Source: Candidatus Gastranaerophilales bacterium
GTDB lineage: Bacteria > Cyanobacteriota > Vampirovibrionia > Gastranaerophilales > Gastranaerophilaceae
DNA: 6,378 nt
Assembly: GCA_021199975.1 (NCBI GenBank)
Contig: JAJQHF010000215.1
Location: 1-6,378 of the forward strand
Direction of reading: 5' to 3'
This document shows, piece by piece, positions 1-5,594 of this stretch (positions are counted from its first letter, which is position 1; every line of letters begins with the position of its first letter). The notes under the pieces are model-generated. The model was given only the letters and a program-made list of their open reading frames with translations, had not been told where the DNA came from and did not search any database. The translations under genes and the position numbers were made by a program.

Positions 1-724
1 GGTTAATCTCGTCTATTATAAGAACATAGTTAGGGAAATTATTATTAATTCCATTCTGTATTCTATTTTCATCTTCATAATCTTCTTTGATTTTGATAAG
101 TTCTTTATAAAAATTAAAATAATATCCCTTAAGCGCAGAATTTCCTTTATAATCTTTGTTGAATTCAACGGCACTTGAATATTTTTTAGCAGATTCAAAT
201 ATTTCTTTTATTTTGTTTATATCAATTTTTCTATCGTTCTTTTGCTTTCCGTAATGATATATCAAATTATTTGTTTCATGCTGTATATTAATCAGGTTTG
301 AAAAATCCGAGCCATTTTCGTATTTTTCTTTAAACATACCATATATTGTATTAAAATCTGCTTTCTTCTTTTTGTTTGCAGAATATAAATTCCTTTTAGC
401 TTCTCTACAAATCTTCTTAAATATTCCGTCTTTTCCTATATACTTCACATCTTGAGGATTTTCTTCTCCCCATTCCTGAATATCAGGTTTAATCCCCTCA
501 ACAAATTCTTCATAAGAGTATGATTGATGGAAAGTTATAAACTCTATACGCCCTTTTTCTTTATAGTCATTAAATTCATCTTTTATTTTCTTATAGTTCT
601 CTTTTTCCTTATCACTATATTCCTTGCCGTTAATAATTTCCATTGCTGTAATAATTGTATTATAAGTTTTCCCTGTTCCCGGAGGTCCGTATAAAATTTG
701 GTTTAGTGGAATTGTTTCAGACAT
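1..724 (-). CDS. McrB-family AAA+ NTPase, N-terminal part (cut by left window edge)
   Basis: Only the first 241 codons are present, and the frame is open to the edge. The sequence shows a Walker A at residues 13-20 (GPPGTGKT, preceded by NQILY), the block FITFHQSYSYEEFVEGIKP at about 62-80, a KDGIFKKIC segment at about 98-106, and a Walker B VLIIDEIN at 234-241. This order is characteristic of McrB-type AAA+ proteins, the GTP-driven motor of type IV (modified-DNA) restriction and related defence systems, which normally act with a McrC-type nuclease. Between the FHQSYSYE block and Walker B lies a long, lysine-rich, mostly helical-looking insert (about 110-230). The GTPase signature and arginine-finger regions are off-window, so GTP versus ATP use cannot be judged. 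The ATG at 724 has a good Shine-Dalgarno, but the frame stays open upstream to a TGA at 848-850, and one deleted A there would join it to the upstream coiled-coil ORF. Family assignment is firm; a defence role is inferred. Confidence 0.85.
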   Translation of the reverse strand, partial: MSETIPLNQILYGPPGTGKTYNTIITAMEIINGKEYSDKEKENYKKIKDEFNDYKEKGRIEFITFHQSYSYEEFVEGIKPDIQEWGEENPQDVKYIGKDGIFKKICREAKRNLYSANKKKKADFNTIYGMFKEKYENGSDFSNLINIQHETNNLIYHYGKQKNDRKIDINKIKEIFESAKKYSSAVEFNKDYKGNSALKGYYFNFYKELIKIKEDYEDENRIQNGINNNFPNYVLIIDEIN

Positions 725-732
725 TTTTTTAT

Positions 733-737
733 CTCCT
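733..737 (-). promoter_or_regulatory. Ribosome binding site for the internal McrB-like start
   Basis: AGGAG on the minus strand, 8 nt before the ATG at 724. It is close to the consensus Shine-Dalgarno and supports independent initiation of the NTPase, even if a longer coiled-coil-fused form also exists. Confidence 0.6.
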
Positions 738-830
738 ATCTCTATATTGTTACTTTCTTCATTAGCTTTCAAAACATCATCTTTTATTGTTTGCAGTTTT
801 TCTATAATTTCATTATATGAATTTAATTTT

Positions 831-1121
831 TCAAATGATATTTTTTTTCAAATCTTCAATTACTTCAGATGTAATTGTTTCATCTTTTTCTAATTTTTGC
901 AAAATGGTATATCTTACTATATTTACAGAGCCTTTTTTGTCATTTTGAGTTTTTCGAGTTACTTTTTCTTTATAAAGATTAATCAGAGTTGATAGTTTAT
1001 CTTTATCATTTTTTAATTCATTTATTTTTTCAAATAGAAATTCTTTCTTTTCTTTTAGCTTATATAAAAATTCTGATTGTTCCTTTAGAAAATTTAATTC
1101 CTCTGTAAACTGTCCTCTCAT
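831..1121 (-). CDS. Charged coiled-coil-like protein, probable N-terminal part of the McrB-like protein
   Basis: A 96-residue ORF rich in Lys, Glu and Leu. Residues about 5-55 show leucine/phenylalanine spacing typical of a coiled coil, followed by a linker around 56-66 and a second helical stretch to the end. I see no signal peptide, membrane segment, catalytic motif or named domain. The ATG at 1121 has an AGAGG Shine-Dalgarno 8 nt upstream. The frame ends just after an A8 run (841-848). If one A is removed, it continues DLKKISFEKLNSYNEIIEKL and on through about 40 stop-free codons into the McrB-like NTPase, giving a predicted N-terminal extension of about 133 residues. It could therefore be a frameshifted 5' exon-like fragment of one gene, a recoded gene, or a genuine small separate protein. 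Coiled coils joined to McrB-type NTPases are known from CoCoNuT-type relatives of type IV restriction; that link is inference. Confidence 0.6.
   Translation of the reverse strand: MRGQFTEELNFLKEQSEFLYKLKEKKEFLFEKINELKNDKDKLSTLINLYKEKVTRKTQNDKKGSVNIVRYTILQKLEKDETITSEVIEDLKKNII
841..848 (-). other. A8 homopolymer at the reading-frame break
   Basis: Eight consecutive A's on the coding (minus) strand, in the context GATTTG-A8-TATCATTTGA. In the upstream frame the ORF stops at TGA 831-833. With seven A's, the frame passes into that of the McrB-like NTPase with no stop. The run is either a length error or mutation, or a slippage site for RNA polymerase or the ribosome (+1 relative to the upstream frame). 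The sequence alone cannot separate these options. Confidence 0.6.
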
Positions 1122-1154
1122 TTTATATACCTCTGATTACTTCGTTTAAATGGA

Positions 1155-1170
1155 TGTATAATATTATACA
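1155..1170. promoter_or_regulatory. Perfect 16-bp palindrome containing TATAAT, candidate promoter/operator
   Basis: TGTATAATATTATACA is its own reverse complement, with 8-bp arms and no spacer. On the minus strand the TATAAT at 1163-1168 lies about 40 bp before the ATG at 1121 and could be a -10 box. No good -35 sits at 17 bp; a TTGAAA lies too close for this box and would suit a TATACA about 8 bp further on. A dimeric repressor site over the -10 is plausible. The all-AT composition makes chance occurrence a real possibility. Confidence 0.35.
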
Positions 1171-1195
1171 ATATTTTTCAATATTTATATTGTCT

Positions 1196-1256
1196 GAACA
1201 AATTTTCACGATAAATAGAAGGTGGTTCCATATGTTTGTTAACTTAAAATTTGTTC
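1196..1256. repeat. 11-bp perfect inverted repeat with 39-bp spacer
   Basis: Arms GAACAAATTTT (1196-1206) and AAAATTTGTTC (1246-1256) are exact reverse complements. The pair lies between the end of the envelope operon and the start of the McrB-like locus. It could be a paired regulator site, a weak long-loop structure in a transcript, or a relic boundary repeat. No target-site duplication or transposase is present. Confidence 0.4.
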
Positions 1257-1348
1257 TTTTTCCTTCTTTACATTCTTACTCTGCATAAAAGCGTAATTTC
1301 TGCCATTGAATGCTGCCGCAAAAAAGAACGAAGTATAATAGAATATTA

Positions 1349-2377
1349 TCAATTTACAACTTTATCAATTGCATTTTTTACCTGTTCTATTGTAATTGCA
1401 TTCAAACAGGCTTTATTATTCGGGCATTTTTTCTTTAAATAGCAGGGCATACAGGTTAAATCCGCTTTTAAGAGTATATTATTATCTCCTAAAGCTTTCC
1501 ACTTCTCAAAAGGCATTGGTCCATATAAGCCTATTACTTTTATACCTATTGAAGATGCCACATGAAGGGTACCTGTATCATTGCCTATAATGAAATCTGT
1601 TTCTTTTAATAGTGCTAAGCTTTCTTTTATTGTTGTTTCACCGCATAAATTTATGGGGGGAATTTTTAAAGGTTCATTATAATTTATATTTTCATATACG
1701 GCTTTATCGGATTTTGCTCCTATAAATATAACCTGTACATTTTTTTTGTTTGAAAGATATTCGATAATTCGTGCGAAATTACTTATATCCCACACTTTAC
1801 CTTCATTTGTTGCTGTAACATTTACAACTGCTTTTTTTATTTCGCTTGAAATATGATTATCCTTAAAAAGTTCCATAATTTTTTTTGTATCTTTTTCACT
1901 CACCCAATTTTCAAGATATGTATCTTTAATCTCTGCGCCCTCTGCTTTTAACACATCAAGAAAACATAATGATTCATGTTTATTTAAATCGTATTTTACT
2001 TTTTTGGTTAACAGAAAACCTCTATTCTCCGTATCATAGCCGATTCTTTCTTTTATTCCCGCTAAAAAGCATAATAAAGCACTTGAAAACGAGCGTTTAA
2101 GGACATAGGCTTTATCGTATTTATTTTTTTTCAGTTCTTTTACATAAGAAAAGAAAGATTTTTTTTTGCCTTTTCCGTTTTCATATTTATGTTTTCTTGT
2201 CGTATCAAAAAAAATAAAGTTATTAACATAAGGACACCCTTCTAATATTTCGCCCGAGTTAGGTGAAACAAGCATATCAATTTGGGCATCGGGATATTTA
2301 TATCTCAAATTACGGAGAAAAGGTATTGTTAATATCATATCTCCTATGAAGCGGTATCTTACAACTAAAATTTTCAT
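1349..2377 (-). CDS. Glycosyltransferase family 9, LPS heptosyltransferase-like (WaaF/RfaF type)
   Basis: From the ATG at 2377 the protein has 342 residues, the usual length for GT9 enzymes such as ADP-heptose:LPS heptosyltransferase II. It opens MKILVVRYRFIGDMILTIPF, the family's N-terminal motif. The C-terminal nucleotide-sugar fold carries a K-x-W near residue 195 and GNDTGTLHVASS near 265-275. A four-Cys tail (CMPC...C...C, about 309-324), seen in WaaF-like proteins, follows. The expected role is transfer of an ADP-heptose-type sugar to the inner core of LPS at the cytoplasmic face of the inner membrane; the exact sugar is not provable here. The start at 2377 gives the classic ATGA overlap with the lpxK stop and the family-typical N-terminus. 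An ATG three codons earlier (2386) follows AAGGA closely and is a real alternative. The gene ends in tandem stops TGATAA and is the last of the operon. An in-frame A9 run encodes part of a lysine-rich loop. Confidence 0.88.
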   Translation of the reverse strand: MKILVVRYRFIGDMILTIPFLRNLRYKYPDAQIDMLVSPNSGEILEGCPYVNNFIFFDTTRKHKYENGKGKKKSFFSYVKELKKNKYDKAYVLKRSFSSALLCFLAGIKERIGYDTENRGFLLTKKVKYDLNKHESLCFLDVLKAEGAEIKDTYLENWVSEKDTKKIMELFKDNHISSEIKKAVVNVTATNEGKVWDISNFARIIEYLSNKKNVQVIFIGAKSDKAVYENINYNEPLKIPPINLCGETTIKESLALLKETDFIIGNDTGTLHVASSIGIKVIGLYGPMPFEKWKALGDNNILLKADLTCMPCYLKKKCPNNKACLNAITIEQVKNAIDKVVN

Positions 2378-3444
2378 ATTCCGCATACTTCCTTTATATC
2401 AATATATGCTTTTAATTTTAAAGCATAAAATTTAACAGGCAGTTCCACATCTTTAATAACAGTTTTCAATTTTACGGCATCTTTTTCAGTTGTAACAATA
2501 TGAGTTATATTTTCTTCCTGTGCATAATGTATTATCTTAGAAACGTCATCACGTTCATAAATATGATGGTCATCAAATTCTAAAACAGCTGTAAGCTTGT
2601 AATCATTTTTAAGAAATTTATAAAATCCTGTTGGTTGTCCGATAGCAGAAAAAGCCATTATTCTTGTATCTTTGGGCAATATTTCGTTTGTGATTATATT
2701 ATATGTGCAATCAGGAACAATTTTACACAAGTATGTAGGTTTTTTAAACCTTTTTTTCAAATAATCACAATATTTCAATGCGTTTTTTGAGTCAAAATCT
2801 TTATTTACAACTATAACTTTATCAGCTCTTTTTATGTTATTTAAATCTTCCCTTAATGGACCTGCCGGAAGCATATAGCCGTTGCCGAATTTATTATTAG
2901 CGTCAACAGCCATAATATCTAAATCTCTTTTCATTTTTCGGTGTTGGAATGCGTCATCAAGAATTATTATATCGGGGTTATATTTTTCTTTTATAAATTT
3001 TTCCGCTTTTATTCTGCTTGCGCATGTAACAACATAAGCTCCTTTTGCGTTATCAGCAAGCCAAACAGGTTCATCTCCTGCAATATCCGCTGTATATAAT
3101 GCACCCGACCTGTCAGAAATTAAATTAGGCTTTTTATTTGAAAGTTTAGCGCCATATCCTCTTGATATAATTGCAACTTTTTTATTAAGGCTCAAATAAT
3201 ATTTTGCGATTTCAAGGGTGAGCGGTGTTTTCCCGACACCTCCTGTTGTAATATTGCCGACAGAAACGACAAAAGATTTTGAATTATATGCAGGCAAGAG
3301 TTTTTTATCGTACAGTTTGTTTCTTATAAAAACAGGAATACCATAAAACACACCTATAACACGTAAAAACATTACAGCTGATTTTTCATATAAATTTAAC
3401 TCATTTTTCTTTTTATAATGAAGTTTTGATATAAACAGTTTCAT
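2374..3444 (-). CDS. lpxK: Tetraacyldisaccharide 4'-kinase (lipid A biosynthesis)
   Basis: LpxK uses ATP to phosphorylate the 4' position of the tetraacyldisaccharide 1-phosphate, giving lipid IVA, on the cytoplasmic side of the inner membrane. The 356-residue protein has an N-terminal membrane-associating segment (about 22-42, hydrophobic). The LpxK-type P-loop GNITTGGVGKT lies at 63-73, followed by ISRGYG (93-98) and GDEP (123-126). DDAFQHR at 163-169 holds the paired acidic residues and His of the family, and LPAGPLRE lies at 192-199. AFSAIGQP (264-271), a DDHH motif (291-294) and TTEKDAVKL (318-326) follow in family order. All key motifs are present, so it should be active. An AAGG Shine-Dalgarno directly follows the stop of the MCE gene (7-bp gap), and its own TGA overlaps the GT9 start, so expression is coupled to both neighbours. 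Its presence shows that the organism makes lipid A. Confidence 0.97.
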   Translation of the reverse strand: MKLFISKLHYKKKNELNLYEKSAVMFLRVIGVFYGIPVFIRNKLYDKKLLPAYNSKSFVVSVGNITTGGVGKTPLTLEIAKYYLSLNKKVAIISRGYGAKLSNKKPNLISDRSGALYTADIAGDEPVWLADNAKGAYVVTCASRIKAEKFIKEKYNPDIIILDDAFQHRKMKRDLDIMAVDANNKFGNGYMLPAGPLREDLNNIKRADKVIVVNKDFDSKNALKYCDYLKKRFKKPTYLCKIVPDCTYNIITNEILPKDTRIMAFSAIGQPTGFYKFLKNDYKLTAVLEFDDHHIYERDDVSKIIHYAQEENITHIVTTEKDAVKLKTVIKDVELPVKFYALKLKAYIDIKEVCGI

Positions 3445-3451
3445 ATTTGCC

Positions 3452-4810
3452 TTAGAATAATAGCCTGAAAATTAAAAATCTTTTATTTAATTTTTCTGAG
3501 AATTTTCTTAAATTTTCAGATGTTTCATTTATATCATCCATTGTTTGTTTAAGTTTCTCTTCATCCTCTGTTGCATAGTTAACCGTATCTAATGTTACGG
3601 TCAACTTATCAAGCGCCGTATTCATTTTTACAACGGATTCTTTAAGATATGCCTTTAATTGCGCATCCTTTGACATATCATTAATGTAGCTTGAAAGTTC
3701 CGCTATATTTTTAGAAGTGATATCGAGGTTAGATAAAGTAGCCTTCGTTTTTGGATCCTCCATCAGGCAGGATATATTATCAGATAATCTTGTAATGGAT
3801 TTTACTGCATTTGCCGTATTATCAACAAACTCTTTATCGCCTGCTATTCTGTTAATATTTTCGGTTAATTCCATTAACTTATCAGATAAATTATTTGCAC
3901 TTTCGCTAAGCATTTCGAGCTCTATTTTTGACAAATCAATTAATTCCTGTGCCTTTGCCATAGTTACATTTGCATTTTCCGTTAATTCCGTTATATTAAC
4001 AGCGCTTTTTTGTAAATCTCTTATAACATCATCAGACAATAGTAAAGAAACTCTTTCATTTGTTTCGATTAAAGATTCCGCACTTCTATATTGCAGAGCA
4101 AGAAAATCAGCAATTCTCATAGGTTCAATTACTGTATACGGAGAATCTGTTTTTGGATAAGGAACATCCACGTCGTCTTTTGGGAGAAGTCTTAATTTTT
4201 TTTCATTAGCATCTTGGACTATTTTACCTTCAATCATTTCAGGGGTTACAAGTCCGGGTAAATCTATAATGTATTTTATTTTATATGAATTTTTTGTTTT
4301 TATATTTTCTTTAATCAAAACAGGAAGCATATTTGTTTCAACAATTTCAATTTTTTTGACTGTACCGATATCATAATATTTATTATCCAATTCCATTTGA
4401 ACTTTATCATCAGCATGAAGTATTAAAGATTTATCGGATTCAGGCAAATAAATAACTTTTTCTCTCGGCGGAGTAATTTCAAGGAATTGTTCGCCAATAA
4501 TACCTGATTGTTGAATGGAAATTTCCGAAGCTTTAGGGATTTCTATATTTGGTTCTGTAATTACGAATTTAACCTCAACATGGCTGTCTGATGAATCGAT
4601 TTTAGGTTTAATTTCTTCAACCTGCCCAATTCTCACTCCCATCATTTGAACTCCGCTGCCGGGGCGCATACCGTTAACATCATTGAAACTTACGGTTATT
4701 CTCTCCGCATTTGATATAGCTTTTCCTTTTATCCATAAAACGGTAAACAACAAAATAATTATTGCTGTTATTGCGAGTATTCCGACTTTGAATGATGATG
4801 AAAATTTCAT
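3452..4810 (-). CDS. mlaD: MCE-domain lipid-transport protein (MlaD/TGD2 type) with long helical C-terminus
   Basis: The substrate-binding, membrane-anchored part of an MCE ABC transporter, expected to form a ring in the periplasm that passes phospholipids. The 452-residue protein has one N-terminal membrane helix (about 8-28) and no cleavage site. The MCE domain (about 37-115) includes the signature NGMRPGSGVQMMGVRIGQV and an IIGEQFLEITPP end. Residues about 117-215 are an extra region that looks like a degenerate second MCE unit. From about 235 to 440 it is predominantly helical with coiled-coil-like spacing and loose repeats of about 30 residues, ending in the basic-hydrophobic tail KRFLIFRLLF. 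E. coli MlaD is under 200 residues, so this long architecture is closer to cyanobacterial/plastid-type and other long MCE proteins. An AAAGGA Shine-Dalgarno lies 5 nt before the ATG. It sits between mlaF and lpxK in one operon. The family is certain; lipid type and direction of transport are unknown. Confidence 0.92.
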   Translation of the reverse strand: MKFSSSFKVGILAITAIIILLFTVLWIKGKAISNAERITVSFNDVNGMRPGSGVQMMGVRIGQVEEIKPKIDSSDSHVEVKFVITEPNIEIPKASEISIQQSGIIGEQFLEITPPREKVIYLPESDKSLILHADDKVQMELDNKYYDIGTVKKIEIVETNMLPVLIKENIKTKNSYKIKYIIDLPGLVTPEMIEGKIVQDANEKKLRLLPKDDVDVPYPKTDSPYTVIEPMRIADFLALQYRSAESLIETNERVSLLLSDDVIRDLQKSAVNITELTENANVTMAKAQELIDLSKIELEMLSESANNLSDKLMELTENINRIAGDKEFVDNTANAVKSITRLSDNISCLMEDPKTKATLSNLDITSKNIAELSSYINDMSKDAQLKAYLKESVVKMNTALDKLTVTLDTVNYATEDEEKLKQTMDDINETSENLRKFSEKLNKRFLIFRLLF

Positions 4811-4852
4811 ATTAATCCTTTTCCAAATCCATTTTACAATAAAAATAAAAAT

Positions 4853-5581
4853 TTAAAATCCGGCTGCCGTAATCTTCATTGGACCTTCTATTGCAGCTGA
4901 CACGAACTGTTTTGTATAAGGAGTATCCTGTTTAAGCAATTCATCAGGAGTTCCTCTGAATACAATTTGTCCGTCATAAAGCATTATTACCCTATCTGAA
5001 CATCTTGTTATTGTTGACATTTGGTGAGTTACTACAATCGATGTCGCTTTTGTTTCTTCTCTTAAATGCAAGATATAATCTTCTATTACTGTAGAAGCAA
5101 CAGGGTCAAGACCTGCAGTAGGTTCATCATATAATATAAACTGAGGTTTTGTTACAATTGCACGTGCAAGACTGACTCTTTTTTGCATACCTCCCGATAA
5201 TTCATGCGGATATTTGTCTTCTATACCTGATAATCCTACAATACTAAGACTTTTTGCCACTATTTCTTTTAGTTCTTCTTTTGTATATTTATTTCTGAAT
5301 TCTTTACGTTCTTGAAGTGCAAAAGATATATTATCAAATACATTTAAAGAGTCAAAAAGTGCCGAGTACTGAAATACCATTGCGATATCACCTTCATCTA
5401 TATCTATATTCCCCGAATCCGCTTTTATAAGACCGCATAATATTTTTAGAATGGTGCTTTTTCCCGAACCGCTGAAACCGACAATTGATAATATTTCTCC
5501 TTTTTCTACAGAAAAAGAAATATTATTTAAAACTTTTCTTCCGTCAAATTCTTTTGTTAAATTTTCAAATTTTATTGACAT
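4853..5581 (-). CDS. mlaF: MlaF-type ABC transporter ATPase subunit
   Basis: The cytoplasmic ATPase that powers the MCE lipid transporter, expected to dimerise and bind the MlaE-type permease. From the ATG at 5581 it has 242 residues, close to other MlaF proteins. Walker A GFSGSGKST lies at 35-43, the Q-loop VFQYSALFDSLNVFDNI begins near 69, the ABC signature LSGGMQKR is at 128-135, Walker B FILYDEP at 148-154 with D-loop AGLDP, and the H-loop His at 186. The LSGGM signature and the YSALFDSL segment after the Q-loop are typical of MlaF rather than general ABC importers. The C-terminus QFVSAAIEGPMKI resembles the short MlaF tail that contacts the partner subunit in E. coli. The start at 5581 is chosen for its strong Shine-Dalgarno and because the protein then begins MSIKFENLTKEF. 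A longer ATG at 5632 would overlap mlaE and add an unrelated, unconserved leader. No mlaB (STAS) gene is adjacent. Confidence 0.95.
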   Translation of the reverse strand: MSIKFENLTKEFDGRKVLNNISFSVEKGEILSIVGFSGSGKSTILKILCGLIKADSGNIDIDEGDIAMVFQYSALFDSLNVFDNISFALQERKEFRNKYTKEELKEIVAKSLSIVGLSGIEDKYPHELSGGMQKRVSLARAIVTKPQFILYDEPTAGLDPVASTVIEDYILHLREETKATSIVVTHQMSTITRCSDRVIMLYDGQIVFRGTPDELLKQDTPYTKQFVSAAIEGPMKITAAGF

Positions 5582-5586
5582 AATAA

Positions 5587-5592
5587 CCTTCT
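5587..5592 (-). promoter_or_regulatory. Ribosome binding site that decides the mlaF start
   Basis: AGAAGG on the minus strand, 5 nt before the ATG at 5581 and immediately after the mlaE stop codon. It supports this start over the in-frame ATG at 5632. Confidence 0.7.
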
Positions 5593-5594
5593 TT

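Larger units (their letters stand above)
1122..1348. other. Intergenic gap between the envelope operon and the McrB-like locus
   Basis: A 227-bp AT-rich stretch without a supported gene. It holds the Shine-Dalgarno for the 1121 start, the 1155-1170 palindrome, a weaker CAATAT/ATATTG inverted repeat (1169-1174 and 1187-1192), and an 11-bp inverted repeat (1196-1206 and 1246-1256). I found no tRNA-like fold, no GC-rich terminator hairpin and no convincing protein. The promoter of the left locus most likely lies here, because its gene starts after a clear break from the closely packed operon. Confidence 0.6.

Noticed and set aside
16..198. 60-codon minus-strand ORF near the left edge
   Set aside because: It lies in another frame of the McrB-like gene, whose own frame carries the conserved motifs, including IDEIN at the edge.
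1122..1348. CRISPR array, tRNA or riboswitch in the intergenic gap
   Set aside because: No regularly spaced repeats, no cloverleaf arms and no recognisable aptamer elements were found on either strand.
1320..1350. Possible terminator after the GT9 gene (ATAATA-TTC-TATTAT followed by a T-rich stretch)
   Set aside because: The stem is only six A-T pairs and the T-run begins about 9 nt after it. This is too weak to call an intrinsic terminator in DNA of this composition.
1251..1442. Plus-strand ORF with a hydrophobic start, a possible small membrane peptide or toxin
   Set aside because: It begins at TTG without a Shine-Dalgarno and runs antisense into the conserved Cys-rich end of the GT9 gene, so it is most likely chance.
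3717..4160. 147-codon plus-strand ORF opposite the MCE gene
   Set aside because: It is antisense to the well-supported helical region of the MCE protein. The Ser/Leu/Phe/Ile-rich composition is what the complement of that repeat-rich coding strand would give, and no ribosome binding site or family motif is visible.
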